DNA of 64,000 nucleotides from an uncultured Cytophagales bacterium (GTDB taxonomy: Bacteria > Bacteroidota > Bacteroidia > Cytophagales > Amoebophilaceae): the NCBI GenBank assembly GCA_946547305.1, contig CAMNOX010000004.1, forward strand, positions 1 to 64,000, given 5' to 3'. Made by a program: the position numbers and the translations under genes. Positions 9,955 to 19,586 of this stretch are shown in pieces (positions within the stretch are counted from its first letter, which is position 1; each line of letters opens with the position of its first letter). The notes beneath the pieces were generated by a model. It was not told the DNA's origin and searched no databases. It worked only from the letters and a program-made list of their open reading frames with translations.

Positions 9955-11577
9955 ATGGTTGATATGAAAAAGGTTGTAAGGTTAGCTTTAATGTCTTCAG
10001 TTTTATGGAAGGTTGGAGCAATGGAAAATAATGAAAATAAGGTAATAACATTTGATAATTTTTTTAAATATAAAAAAATTGAAGATAGAGTTAACACTAT
10101 GGTTACCACTTATGAAAAATTAAGAAAATCAGATAGCGACATATATGATATAGGGAAATTAAAGTCATTAAGTGATTATAGAAGAATTTTAGAAGATAAC
10201 AAAAAAGATATATTATTCCCTTTAACGTTTGGGAATAATGAACGTAAAAAAATTTATACAATTGGTAAGTCATTTTGTGATTTTTTTTTAAAAAGTTGTA
10301 CCCTTGAGGAAAAGGATAAGGCTGCTAATTATTTACTTTTAACATTAAGAAAAAACAGAAACGAAGTAGAAGAAAAGTTCTATAATAATTATAAAGAGCA
10401 CTTTGCCACTTGTATTGAAGAGTTTAGAAAAAGTTGTAAAGATTGTGATGATATAAATAAAAATAAAGATTTAGATTATTTAAGGTTATTAATGTTAAAT
10501 ACAGTAAAAGAAAATAATGAATATTTATTTTCTATAGGAAGACGTATAATAAATAGAGAAGTTATGAAAATTGATCTTGTAGAGAAAATAGTAAATTACA
10601 ATGGAATTCCGAAACTTAGATTAAGAGGTGACGGACCTGATTTAGCTTTTGATTTAGTAAGAATGGAAGAAGGAGAAATGAATTGTACAATTAATTCAGC
10701 TTTAATATATATGTTTTTAAAGCTAAATTCATTTGAATGCATAAGGGTATCTACCAAAGATCATTCATTTGTATTAGCAAAAGTATTTGATGAAAATAAT
10801 AAAAGAATAAATTTTGTTGCAATTGATTTAGTTGAAGGTGAAACAATTGATGCTACGAGTTTTTTTGTACAAGATATTGTTTCATTTAAGGATATATTTA
10901 AAGGTTTTGCATATTGGCAAGATACTCATAATGGTCCATCTAACGAAAATAATATTTCATATAATGTAAATGATAAAGAAGATTCATATAACCTAAAAGA
11001 ACACAAGGGACTAATTACACCAATATATAAATATTATGAAGATTTTGTAGAGTATATTCATCAAGCAAAGGATGAAAAGATACCTTTGGAAAATATTACT
11101 TACCATTTAAACGGATTAAAATATGCTTTAAAAATTTTTATTGATCAAAAATATACAAATGGGACAGATCAATGGAAAATAAAATTTTTACCAAGATTAG
11201 GAAATAAATGTACAATTTTTTTAAATCTTAACGATTTAGGTAAACCTTCATATAGTGATCTAATGTATTATGATTGGGAAGATGAGGAATATTATCGGCC
11301 TATTGAGTTTAGTTCATTATCTAAACCTGGTGAACTTGTAAAATTTATGGTAGCAGATATAGAGTTACCTGATAATTGTGAAACAAGTATTATAGATTGT
11401 AATTTAGAAATAAAAAACTATGATTTTAAGAATTATCTAACAAAATATGAAAATGATGTAATTGCTAAAAAAATGAAAATAAAAAATGATAATTTAAATG
11501 TAATAAGATATGAAGTTATTAATAATGAAAATAAAGTTGTAAAAACTGGTGAAAGTAGAGTAATTGAAATATCATAA
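9955..11577 (+). CDS. Secreted transglutaminase-like (papain-fold) protein, copy B
   Basis: A 540-residue paralogue of the protein at 5451-6971. It has the conserved signal peptide (MVDMKKVVRLALMSSVLW) and likely cleavage after VGA. The putative triad is complete: GEMNCTINSA (Cys244), DHSFVLAKV (His270) and VAIDLVEG (Asp291). These correspond to the G-x-C, H-A-W-V-E and V-x-D elements of the transglutaminase-like superfamily. The C-terminal part (LNGLKYALK, FLPRLGNKC, final immunoglobulin-like segment) is shared with copy A. A role as an exported, host- or envelope-directed cysteine protease, amidase or cross-linking enzyme is inference. It is followed by a dnaE relic and two convergent lipoprotein genes. 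Confidence 0.7.
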   Translation: MVDMKKVVRLALMSSVLWKVGAMENNENKVITFDNFFKYKKIEDRVNTMVTTYEKLRKSDSDIYDIGKLKSLSDYRRILEDNKKDILFPLTFGNNERKKIYTIGKSFCDFFLKSCTLEEKDKAANYLLLTLRKNRNEVEEKFYNNYKEHFATCIEEFRKSCKDCDDINKNKDLDYLRLLMLNTVKENNEYLFSIGRRIINREVMKIDLVEKIVNYNGIPKLRLRGDGPDLAFDLVRMEEGEMNCTINSALIYMFLKLNSFECIRVSTKDHSFVLAKVFDENNKRINFVAIDLVEGETIDATSFFVQDIVSFKDIFKGFAYWQDTHNGPSNENNISYNVNDKEDSYNLKEHKGLITPIYKYYEDFVEYIHQAKDEKIPLENITYHLNGLKYALKIFIDQKYTNGTDQWKIKFLPRLGNKCTIFLNLNDLGKPSYSDLMYYDWEDEEYYRPIEFSSLSKPGELVKFMVADIELPDNCETSIIDCNLEIKNYDFKNYLTKYENDVIAKKMKIKNDNLNVIRYEVINNENKVVKTGESRVIEIS

Positions 11578-11735
11578 AAGAAGCTTATTGGTAAAAATTT
11601 TGTTGAATATTGTAATTAAATTTTTGATCATTTATTAAAATTTTTATTTTATTTATATCTCAAGTATAAATGCTTCCATAATTATTTTATTGTTTAGTCT
11701 GAGGTTGTTAAAATTTAATTTTTTAAAATATTATA

Positions 11736-11806
11736 ATTCAATTTATTAATTTATATGATGTCTGAGGTATATAATAATACAAATTTACACATTTACATGT
11801 ACAGGT
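11736..11806 (+). pseudogene. Relic of the dnaE 5' end, copy B
   Basis: ATG at 11758 opens a short frame beginning MSEVYNNTNLHIYMY and ending at a TAA near 11830. The MSEV-NN start and the following bases (cacatttacatgt) match dnaE at 13972 (acgcatctacatgt). The surrounding 285-base gap 11578-11862 contains no other feature that I recognise. Confidence 0.75.
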
Positions 11807-11862
11807 GGTTTTACAGGATTAAGTTTTCATAAATTTAATAAAATTTTAAAACTCAATAATCA

Positions 11863-12393
11863 CTAACTTAATAAATTTTTAATACATTCCTCAAGTTCGG
11901 TATAACCAATAAGTTTATATTGCCTATTTATCTCTAGTGCTTTGTTAATATCTTTAAATATTACAAAATTTAAATTATATTCAAGCGCGCCAAGAAAATA
12001 TATAGCATTTTCTTCTATATTATCTTTTGTAACTTTAACAAAATTTAATTTATCATCAACTTCGTATACCCTCATCAATGACATATTATAAAAGTTAATA
12101 TTAAAAAATTTAGCATCAGATCCTAAGTCTGGTGTTCTTCCTTTTTTATGTTCTGCACCGTTTTTTACACTAAGATAGCAATTTTCTATTTCCTTGTTTT
12201 TTATTATTACATCTTTATTAACTAAGAACTCATTATCAAACAAAATTTCAAATTTACATTTATCAGATTCAGTTTTATTACTTTTTTGTGATTTAGAAGA
12301 ACTACTTTTTTGTGATTTAGAAGATGGGCAACAACCTAAAATGTTTAAAGCAGTAATTGAAACAAGTAGGAAATAATTATTAGTCAAAAACAT
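11863..12393 (-). CDS. Putative lipoprotein, Ser/Lys-rich N-terminus
   Basis: A 176-residue protein of unknown function. It has a signal peptide MFLTNNYFLLVSITALNILG with lipobox NILGCC, then a Ser/Lys linker in which SSKSQKS is duplicated (direct repeat of the DNA word cttttttgtgatttagaagaac). Residues about 50-176 look like a small folded domain with alternating hydrophobic strands and a final amphipathic helix (YTELEECIKNLLS). No catalytic motif is visible. It is convergent with effector gene 3 and shares strand with the poly-G lipoprotein upstream. Confidence 0.65.
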   Translation of the reverse strand: MFLTNNYFLLVSITALNILGCCPSSKSQKSSSSKSQKSNKTESDKCKFEILFDNEFLVNKDVIIKNKEIENCYLSVKNGAEHKKGRTPDLGSDAKFFNINFYNMSLMRVYEVDDKLNFVKVTKDNIEENAIYFLGALEYNLNFVIFKDINKALEINRQYKLIGYTELEECIKNLLS

Positions 12394-12410
12394 ATTTGAT
12401 ACATTATGAA

Positions 12411-12505
12411 TAATAGATAATAAAAAAATTATTAAAACTTTAACTTATATCCAATATCTATGTTAGGTAATAATATAAGTTTTACGCATTTACATGTGTG
12501 CTAGA
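12411..12505 (+). pseudogene. Relic of the dnaE 5' end, copy C
   Basis: ATG at 12460 reads MLGNNISFTHLHVC and stops. NNISFTHLHV is identical to residues 6-15 of the real DnaE. Upstream bases (ataataaaaaa, aaactttaacttat) also match those before dnaE. After the stop comes gatatttctattag, the same word that follows the relic tail at 5180 and (with two changes) at 9690. The 3' end of the minus-strand lipoprotein gene lies inside this relic. Confidence 0.9.
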
Positions 12506-13912
12506 TATTTCTATTAGCGTTTTAAGTCCTTTTGGAAATTTTAATTTTAAATTTCCTGATTCGTCATATATCTTTGATACTGTAAATTTATCGAAAAAAT
12601 CCTTAGATTTTTTCTTAAAAGCTTCACGATCAAGGTCATTCTTGTATGTATATTTGTCTTCTTTATTAATTGGGATATAACCAACTTCCAGTTCAAAATC
12701 AAATGAGTAGAGATATTTTCTTTCTTCTTTTTTACAGTTGTTAAACATTGAATATCTATCTGGACTAATAATATAACAAAATATACATCTCCATAAATCT
12801 ACATTGGAAGCGACAAAACATTTTCTAATATCATTAGTATTTCCGATAAATGATGCTCCAAAAATACTAGTTGATTCAAATGGGGTATATTTAGTAATTT
12901 CATTAGATTCAATTTTAAGTAATCTGTATAAACTTAGGCTATTGTTGTCAGATATTATTTTAACAAATCTACTTAAAAATTCTATTGTTAATGCCCATTC
13001 AAGAAAGAAGCATTTCTTTATATTGTCATCTATTTCCGTTTTGGAAATCCATTCTTTATTAAAGTATTTATTATCAATTTGTTCTTTTATAACTTTAGGT
13101 TTTAGTCCATTATTAATTATGTTTCTTATATTACTAGAGTGACTACCTGTTCCCTCAGCCCCCATATTACAGTAAACATCTACAAATAAATTATATATAC
13201 CTTTACTATCGAGATATTTTTTTAATTTGCAACTTACACAATTAACACTATTGCATCCATCACACCTAAGATATTTAAAATATTCATTCTCTATAAAAAT
13301 AGCACCACTCGGGAATGTAAATTCTTCTTTTAGTTCTTCTATGTTAGGTCCCTTATCTTCATCTTCACTTTCTTCGTCATTTTTATTATCAATTTCTTTT
13401 AGGCTTACAAGAATATTTGATGTTAATATATTACTCTTTTTCTTTTCCTTTTTAGAACGCAATTTTACGGATTTAGCGAAATTTCCAAAATTATCGCTAT
13501 AAATATACGGTATAAATACTAGGTTTTCATTAATTATATTGTCTAAAGCTTCACAGATCCCAAGGGTATGTAATAATAATCTTGTTTTTATTAGCTCTGA
13601 AATAAATTCATTTGTAAAAATTTCAGACATTTCATTTGCCATCTTCTTATAATCCTTCTTAATACTATCATTTATATTGATGTTGTCTATCTGTAATTTG
13701 TTATTAACTAATATTTTGAGATTTTCTAAATCATTCAGTAATTTGTTACTCTTTTTTTTTCCCCCCCCCCCATCTAGATCACTACTGTCTTTATCACCCT
13801 TTTTACAGCAGCAACATTTACTACTATTAGAGTTTTTATTACTATTATTATTTTTACCACAACTAAAAATATTTAGTGATGTAAGAAGAAACATTATACT
13901 TACAAAATACAT
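12482..13912 (-). CDS. Putative phase-variable lipoprotein with Cys cluster
   Basis: A 476-residue protein of unknown function. Signal peptide MYFVSIMFLLTSLNIFSC supplies a lipobox-like cysteine, followed by Asn/Ser and then CCCCKK. Codons 48-54 (GGGGKKK) are written as an unbroken run of 11 G and 9 A, so slippage would shift the frame just after the lipid anchor. The body has a CDGCNSVNCVSC cluster (C-x2-C-x4-C-x2-C) that could bind zinc, an acidic loop (EESEDED) and long helical parts. The last 11 residues (LIEISSTHVNA) are encoded antisense to the dnaE relic, so the present C-terminus is probably recent. The start at 13912 is the only one that gives a signal peptide. Confidence 0.7.
   Translation of the reverse strand: MYFVSIMFLLTSLNIFSCGKNNNSNKNSNSSKCCCCKKGDKDSSDLDGGGGKKKSNKLLNDLENLKILVNNKLQIDNININDSIKKDYKKMANEMSEIFTNEFISELIKTRLLLHTLGICEALDNIINENLVFIPYIYSDNFGNFAKSVKLRSKKEKKKSNILTSNILVSLKEIDNKNDEESEDEDKGPNIEELKEEFTFPSGAIFIENEYFKYLRCDGCNSVNCVSCKLKKYLDSKGIYNLFVDVYCNMGAEGTGSHSSNIRNIINNGLKPKVIKEQIDNKYFNKEWISKTEIDDNIKKCFFLEWALTIEFLSRFVKIISDNNSLSLYRLLKIESNEITKYTPFESTSIFGASFIGNTNDIRKCFVASNVDLWRCIFCYIISPDRYSMFNNCKKEERKYLYSFDFELEVGYIPINKEDKYTYKNDLDREAFKKKSKDFFDKFTVSKIYDESGNLKLKFPKGLKTLIEISSTHVNA
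13752..13771 (-). repeat. Homopolymer tract: 11 C next to 9 T (G11-A9 on coding strand)
   Basis: Nine T at 13752-13760 are followed by eleven C at 13761-13771, inside the lipoprotein reading frame. A G/C run of this length is striking in a window of about 70 percent A+T and is the classic form of a slipped-strand contingency tract. The tract is in frame as given here. Confidence 0.85.
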
Positions 13913-13971
13913 ATTTCTATGATAATAAAAAATACTTTAGAATATAAATATTGAAACCTTAACTTATAGAT

Positions 13972-16900
13972 ATGTCTGAAGTAGATAATAATATAAGTTT
14001 TACGCATCTACATGTTCACACTCAATATTCATTATTAGATGGTGTTGCTTCTGTTGATAGATTATTAAAGAAAGCAAAGGAGCATAATATGAATGCTTTA
14101 GCAATGACTGATCATGGTAATATGTTTGGTATTTGCCAGTTTGTTGAATCTGCAGTTAAATATGGTATTAAACCGATTATTGGTTGTGAGTTTTATGTTG
14201 CAAAAAATGATAGGTTTGATAGAACTGATAAAATGAGATATCATCAAATCCTATTAGCTAAAAATGAAATAGGGTATAAAAATCTTTGTAGATTGAGTTC
14301 ATTGAGTTTTATTGATGGTTATTATTATAAACCTAGGATAGATAAGTCGATTTTATGTCAATATTCTGAAGGTATTATAGCTACAACTGCTTGTATGGCT
14401 GGTTTTGTTCCAAAAGCTTTATTTACAGCAGATGTTAAAAAAGGTATTAAAAGGGGAGAAAATGAACAAAAAGCAGAGGAAGAATTGTTAGAACTTTATG
14501 ATATTTTTAAAGATGATTTTTATTTAGAAGTGCAGCGCTTTGGTCATCCAGACCAAGAAAAGGTTAATCAATTTCTATTTAAAATGTCTCAAAAACACAA
14601 TATTAAAGTTATTGCTACTAATGATGTGCATTATGTTAATAAGGAGGAATCTGTAGCTCATGATATATTATTGTGTATTCAGACTGGTTCTGATTATAAT
14701 GACCAAAATAGGATGAGATTTGTAGCTGATACATTTTATTTAAAATCAACTGAGGAGATGTTAGAAGCTTTTAAAGATCACCCTGAGGCTATTTATAATA
14801 CTAAAGAAATAGTTGATAAGTGTTGGGCCCCTGATTTAACAAGGCCTGTGTTATTACCTAAATATGAAGTTCCTAATGGGTTTAATTCTCAAATGGAATA
14901 TTTAACTTATTTAACTAATTGTGGGTTAAAAAAACGTTTCAAAGAAGTAACTCAGGAGATAACTGATAGAATAGATTATGAGTTAAAGATGATAGATAAA
15001 ATGGGTTTTGCTGGTTATTTTTTGATAGTTCAGGATTATATTAATAAAGCTAAAACTCTAGATGTATCTGTGGGCCCTGGTAGAGGTTCTGTGGCTGGAT
15101 CATTAGTAGCTTATTGTATTGAAATAACAGAAATTAATCCATTGACATATGGGTTGTTTTTTGAGAGGTTTTTAAATCCTGAAAGAATATCAATGCCAGA
15201 TATAGATGTAGATTTTGAAGATAACGGTAGAGATAAAGTGTTGAATTATGTCGTTAATAAATATGGGAAGGATAAAGTTGCTCATTTAATTACGTTTGGA
15301 ACCATGGCAGCAAAAGTGGCGATAAAGGATGTAGCAAGGGTTTTAGGAATGCCTTTTGAACAATCAAACAAGATAACAAAAGTGATACCTTGGAGACTTC
15401 CTGCACCAACATTATTTGAGTCAATAAAATTAATTCCGGAATTAAATGAGTTATATGAGCGTACGAATTCATTAGAACATAAGATATTAGAGAATGCATC
15501 AGTTTTAGAGGGTTGTAAAAGGCAAACTGGGATACATGCATGTGGTATTATTATAGCCCCTGAAAAATTGATAAATTATCTACCATTAAAGGCAGAAAAA
15601 GATTGTGAGTTACTGATAACTCAATATGAAGGGGCATTAGTAGAACATGTAGGGATGTTAAAGATGGATTTTTTGGGATTAAAAACTCTGACAATAATAA
15701 AAAATACATTGAAGTTCATAAAAAAACATAAAAATATAACTATTGATATAAATGAAATTCCGTTAGATGATCTAGAAACATTAAATATATTTAGATCAGG
15801 AGAGACTATTGGGATTTTCCAATTTGAATCTGATGGAATGAGGAGTTGGTTAAAAAAACTACATCCTGATAACATTGAAGATATAATTGCGATGAACTCT
15901 CTATATCGCCCAGGGCCGTTACAGTTCATAGATAGTTTTATAAAAAGAAAACATGGACATGAAGAGATTATATACCCACATCCGATGTTAAAAGATATAC
16001 TTAAAAATACATATGGTATTATTGTTTATCAAGAACAGGTAATGCAAGTAGCGCAGGTTATTGCAGGGTATAGTTTAGCTCAGGCTGATATATTGAGAAA
16101 AGCGATGGGTAAAAAGAAGCCTGAAGAAATGGCAAAGCAGAAATCTGTATTTATAAAAGGGTGCAAAGATACTAATAATATCGATGAAGCTAAGGCTACA
16201 GAGATATTTTTAATGATGGAAACATTTGCTCAATATGGTTTTAATAAAGCTCATTCAACATCTTACTCAGTAATTGCGTTCCAGACTGCATATTTAAAGG
16301 CACATTATCCTGTAGAATTTATGACTGCATTACTAATAAATGCACAATCAAATATAGATTCGTTGATTCCATTAATACAGGATTGTAAGAGAATGAATAT
16401 AAAAATTATAGGACCAAGTGTAAATGATAGTACAGAGGATTTCGATATAAATGAAAGTAATGATATATGTTATGGATTGATAGGTATTAAAGGGATAGGA
16501 GAGGCAGCTGTAAAATGTATCGTTGAGACAAGAAATAAAGGTGGAAAGTTTAAAGATATATTTGACTTTGCTGAAAGAGTAGACCTAAAGACAATTAATA
16601 AAAAAACAATTGAATCGTTATCATTGTCAGGGGCTTTAGATTGCTTAAATAGTGGCAATAGGCGTCAATATAACTATATAGATGATTCTACGTCATTTAT
16701 AGAAAGACTTATATCGTACACAAATTTTTATAAAGAGCAAAAGCAGGAGATACAGAACTCATTGTTTGGGGATATATTTGAGAGTGCAATATCAATAAAG
16801 CGCCCAGAATTACCTAAATGTGAGGAATATAGTCAAATGGATTTATTAAAGTTAGAAAAGGAATATGTAGGTTTTTATATTTCAGGGCACCCTCTGGAAA

Positions 16901-17247
16901 AATATAGCGAATTATTTTCTACTAAATGTAATTGTAATTCAAAATTATTGAATACAAAAATTAGTGATATAGATGTTGAAATCAACTATGAAAAGGCCAT
17001 TATAGCTGGAATTGTCACGTCTATAATTGTAAAATTAACAAAGACTAATAAACAATACGCCATAGTTACATTAGAAGATTTTTACGGCGAGATTAAATTT
17101 AATATGTTTGGTCAGTTATACCTTGATAATAAAAATTCATTAAAAATAGGAGATATTATTGGGTGTCACGGTAAATTAGAGTCGAAATATAATGATCCAG
17201 ACAGGTTAGAATTTAGATGTGAAAGGATAAGTAAAATATTGAAATAA
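13972..17247 (+). CDS. dnaE: DNA polymerase III alpha subunit
   Basis: Catalytic subunit of the replicative polymerase. The N-terminal PHP domain starts at once (THLHVHTQYSLLDG, ALAMTDHGNM). The polymerase palm has VGPGRGSVAGSLVAYC and the acidic catalytic segment PDIDVDFED. GIHACGIIIAP, FQFESDGM and the helix-hairpin-helix region (GIKGIGEAA) follow, and an OB-fold lies near the end (residues about 1005-1085). At 1091 residues it is shorter than many Bacteroidota DnaE proteins, mostly by loss of sequence after the OB-fold, where the tau-binding tail would be. Copies of its first 15 codons are found three times upstream in the accessory island. Confidence 0.97.
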   Translation: MSEVDNNISFTHLHVHTQYSLLDGVASVDRLLKKAKEHNMNALAMTDHGNMFGICQFVESAVKYGIKPIIGCEFYVAKNDRFDRTDKMRYHQILLAKNEIGYKNLCRLSSLSFIDGYYYKPRIDKSILCQYSEGIIATTACMAGFVPKALFTADVKKGIKRGENEQKAEEELLELYDIFKDDFYLEVQRFGHPDQEKVNQFLFKMSQKHNIKVIATNDVHYVNKEESVAHDILLCIQTGSDYNDQNRMRFVADTFYLKSTEEMLEAFKDHPEAIYNTKEIVDKCWAPDLTRPVLLPKYEVPNGFNSQMEYLTYLTNCGLKKRFKEVTQEITDRIDYELKMIDKMGFAGYFLIVQDYINKAKTLDVSVGPGRGSVAGSLVAYCIEITEINPLTYGLFFERFLNPERISMPDIDVDFEDNGRDKVLNYVVNKYGKDKVAHLITFGTMAAKVAIKDVARVLGMPFEQSNKITKVIPWRLPAPTLFESIKLIPELNELYERTNSLEHKILENASVLEGCKRQTGIHACGIIIAPEKLINYLPLKAEKDCELLITQYEGALVEHVGMLKMDFLGLKTLTIIKNTLKFIKKHKNITIDINEIPLDDLETLNIFRSGETIGIFQFESDGMRSWLKKLHPDNIEDIIAMNSLYRPGPLQFIDSFIKRKHGHEEIIYPHPMLKDILKNTYGIIVYQEQVMQVAQVIAGYSLAQADILRKAMGKKKPEEMAKQKSVFIKGCKDTNNIDEAKATEIFLMMETFAQYGFNKAHSTSYSVIAFQTAYLKAHYPVEFMTALLINAQSNIDSLIPLIQDCKRMNIKIIGPSVNDSTEDFDINESNDICYGLIGIKGIGEAAVKCIVETRNKGGKFKDIFDFAERVDLKTINKKTIESLSLSGALDCLNSGNRRQYNYIDDSTSFIERLISYTNFYKEQKQEIQNSLFGDIFESAISIKRPELPKCEEYSQMDLLKLEKEYVGFYISGHPLEKYSELFSTKCNCNSKLLNTKISDIDVEINYEKAIIAGIVTSIIVKLTKTNKQYAIVTLEDFYGEIKFNMFGQLYLDNKNSLKIGDIIGCHGKLESKYNDPDRLEFRCERISKILK

Positions 17248-17319
17248 GCTTATTTATTGATTACTGAATCAAATAGATTGTCATTATAGTTTAATTGGAA
17301 TGGAAGTATTTCAGTAATA

Positions 17320-19500
17320 TTAATTGAAGTAATAATCGCCATAGTAGTCATATTCATTTGTATTAGTTTTTTTATTTTTAAAATTGTGTCTTTCTTTAAT
17401 TGTATTGAGTTGTTTACATTCGTTATATTTATCAAAATTTATTCTAAGGTTATTGCTTTCAGATAATATTTCATTTAATTTGTCATTGAGATCTTTATAT
17501 GTGTTATTGTCTATATCGATATTAGATGATTTAACTATTTCATTGTAGATATTTTCTTGATCAGACTTATTATTATTTATTTTTTCTATTACTATTTTGT
17601 GAAGTTCATTTATTGATGTGAAGAATGCCTCATTAACGTGTAAATTTAGATCGCTATTATAGTTGAATAAATTATTTTTTTGGAACTGTTCATCTAAATT
17701 TACTAGATATTTACTAGTTAATATATTAATTGCGTTATCTTTTTGTAATTGTTTTATGTCAAGTATATTATTGTACGTTAGTGCAGTTGTTACGGTATAG
17801 TTTGATTATATTGTATATCTTACAGAATGTTTCGCTTGTTGGTTTTTTGTATAATTCATTTAATATATTGTTGCCTGTTTTAGGTTGTTTGTATTTTGAA
17901 AGAAAGGTATTTGCATCTGGTTCAGAGTAGTAACTAATGCTTAAGTTATGTAGTATGTCATTATATTTTTTTTGTAGAATCTTTAGATTGAGTTTTCTTT
18001 TTATTATCAGTAGTGTCTTTTTAAGGTGTTTTTCGATAGAATTGCAGTAAAAATTTAGTTTCTCTTTAGTTATTTCTTCGTTTAATTGTTCGAAAGGGAA
18101 AATTTGAAACGTAGTTTCGTATAATCCTTCTTTAATTGTATCGTTATTAAATCCTTCGTTGTCATAAATTATTTTATCAGGTTCATTAGTTTTAGTCTTT
18201 TTTATTATGAATTTAAATGTATTGTGTGATGTCTCATTTTACATTAGGATGTTTCTAAAGTAGTCTTTGTTGATGTATAAATATATTGTGGATTTATCAA
18301 CTTGTTTAAATATGTCATATCGAGTTTGTAGTCTGTGATATTTTTATTATTTTCTGTAATATCGTATAGAGACATTCTGATTAATCTGTCATTACTGCGT
18401 ATATTTTTGTTTTGTTCTTTGTAAAACTTATATTTATATCGGTTAGTAATTTGTAGAATATTCTAATTAATTGTACATTGTCTAATGGTGTCAAGCCTTC
18501 TGAGACAACGTTACATTCGTTACAGTTTGTTACATATTCGCTAAAATCATTTAATAGAGTTTTTATTTTATCTGAAATTACGTCTATTCCAGAATTTTCG
18601 ATTTTAGATGGAGTTAATTTAAATGAAACGTTTTATGTTTTGTGATGTTTTTATTGCATTTAATTTTATTATATAGGTGCTAAATCCATTTCTGTCATTC
18701 ATGATATAATTTACATAAATATCCTCTTCGTTATTAAAGTATTTATCCTGTTTTTAATATTTTTCTCAAGCGTATCATTGTCATCTTTTAGTTCATTTTT
18801 TGTACTGATAGACATGTATATTTATAGAATGTAATATCTTCTACCGATGACAATTGGCTTTCTATTTCGATATTTTGGTCTTTTAGATTATTGTTTTTTA
18901 ATAGATTAATGAAATTGTCAGACATTTTAGTATCAAATTTTATCTTGCTAATCATCCAATATTTTTTTTGTCTGAAGTAATCCTGATGTCATTAAAATTA
19001 ATATTTTGTTTATTCTATTTAATATTTTTAGACTGTTTTTCTAAATATGCTAATTCAAACGCAAATACTGTAGATGTGTATTCGTAGTGATTGTTGTCAG
19101 CAAATAATGATAGAGAAGCATTTTCGGCTGAGAATTCTGAGCAGTTTTGGCGATTATATCTTGTTAAATTTGAAAAGATTGAATCCTTTGTTTTTTATAT
19201 CGTCATTTATTGCTAGCTCAGTACCTAATAAGCTAGAACCAAATGTTTCGATATCATCTTTTATACTCAAATCACTAGTAACCATTAAAGTTTTAATTAG
19301 TTTTTTTTGTTCTTTCTTCCGTTCCGCTTTCTAAGAATTTATAGATTTTATCTATAACACTTTCAAGTTTGTTATCTTTAAATACAAGAGATTGTGAATG
19401 GATAAAATTTGTAATATATTCTTTATTTTTATTACTTCATTGTTGTAAAAAAAAATGCATTAAAATTAGCTATTTATAATAGATGTTGTTAAATAAAGTT
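17320..19500 (-). pseudogene. Decayed large gene of unknown family
   Basis: No intact frame is present, but the minus strand reads as long coding pieces broken by frameshifts and stops. From the C-terminal end, one piece reads YNNILDIKQLQKDNAINILT and onward for about 150 codons to a TAA at 17320. A second, in another frame, covers about 17785-18235 (TFKFIIKKTKTNEPDKIIYD...). Shorter pieces continue to about 19430 (SFKLTPSKIENSGIDVISDK; SKIKFDTKMSDNFINLLK; NRQNCSEFSAENASLSLFAD; NFIHSQSLVFKDNKLESV). I count at least eight breaks. Composition resembles the Asn/Lys/Ile-rich exported proteins of the island. The original protein may have had about 700 residues. No domain is recognised. Confidence 0.8.
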
Positions 19501-19586
19501 AGGTGTGTGTTGTTATATTTATTTCGTTAGAAGTTTTTTTTGATTAATATATTTTGTTGTGATGTTATGTTTGTTATGTTGACCAT

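Noticed and set aside
17250-17435. Minus-strand 61-codon frame as a small gene
   Set aside because: It overlaps the end of the decayed gene in another frame and has no feature of its own.
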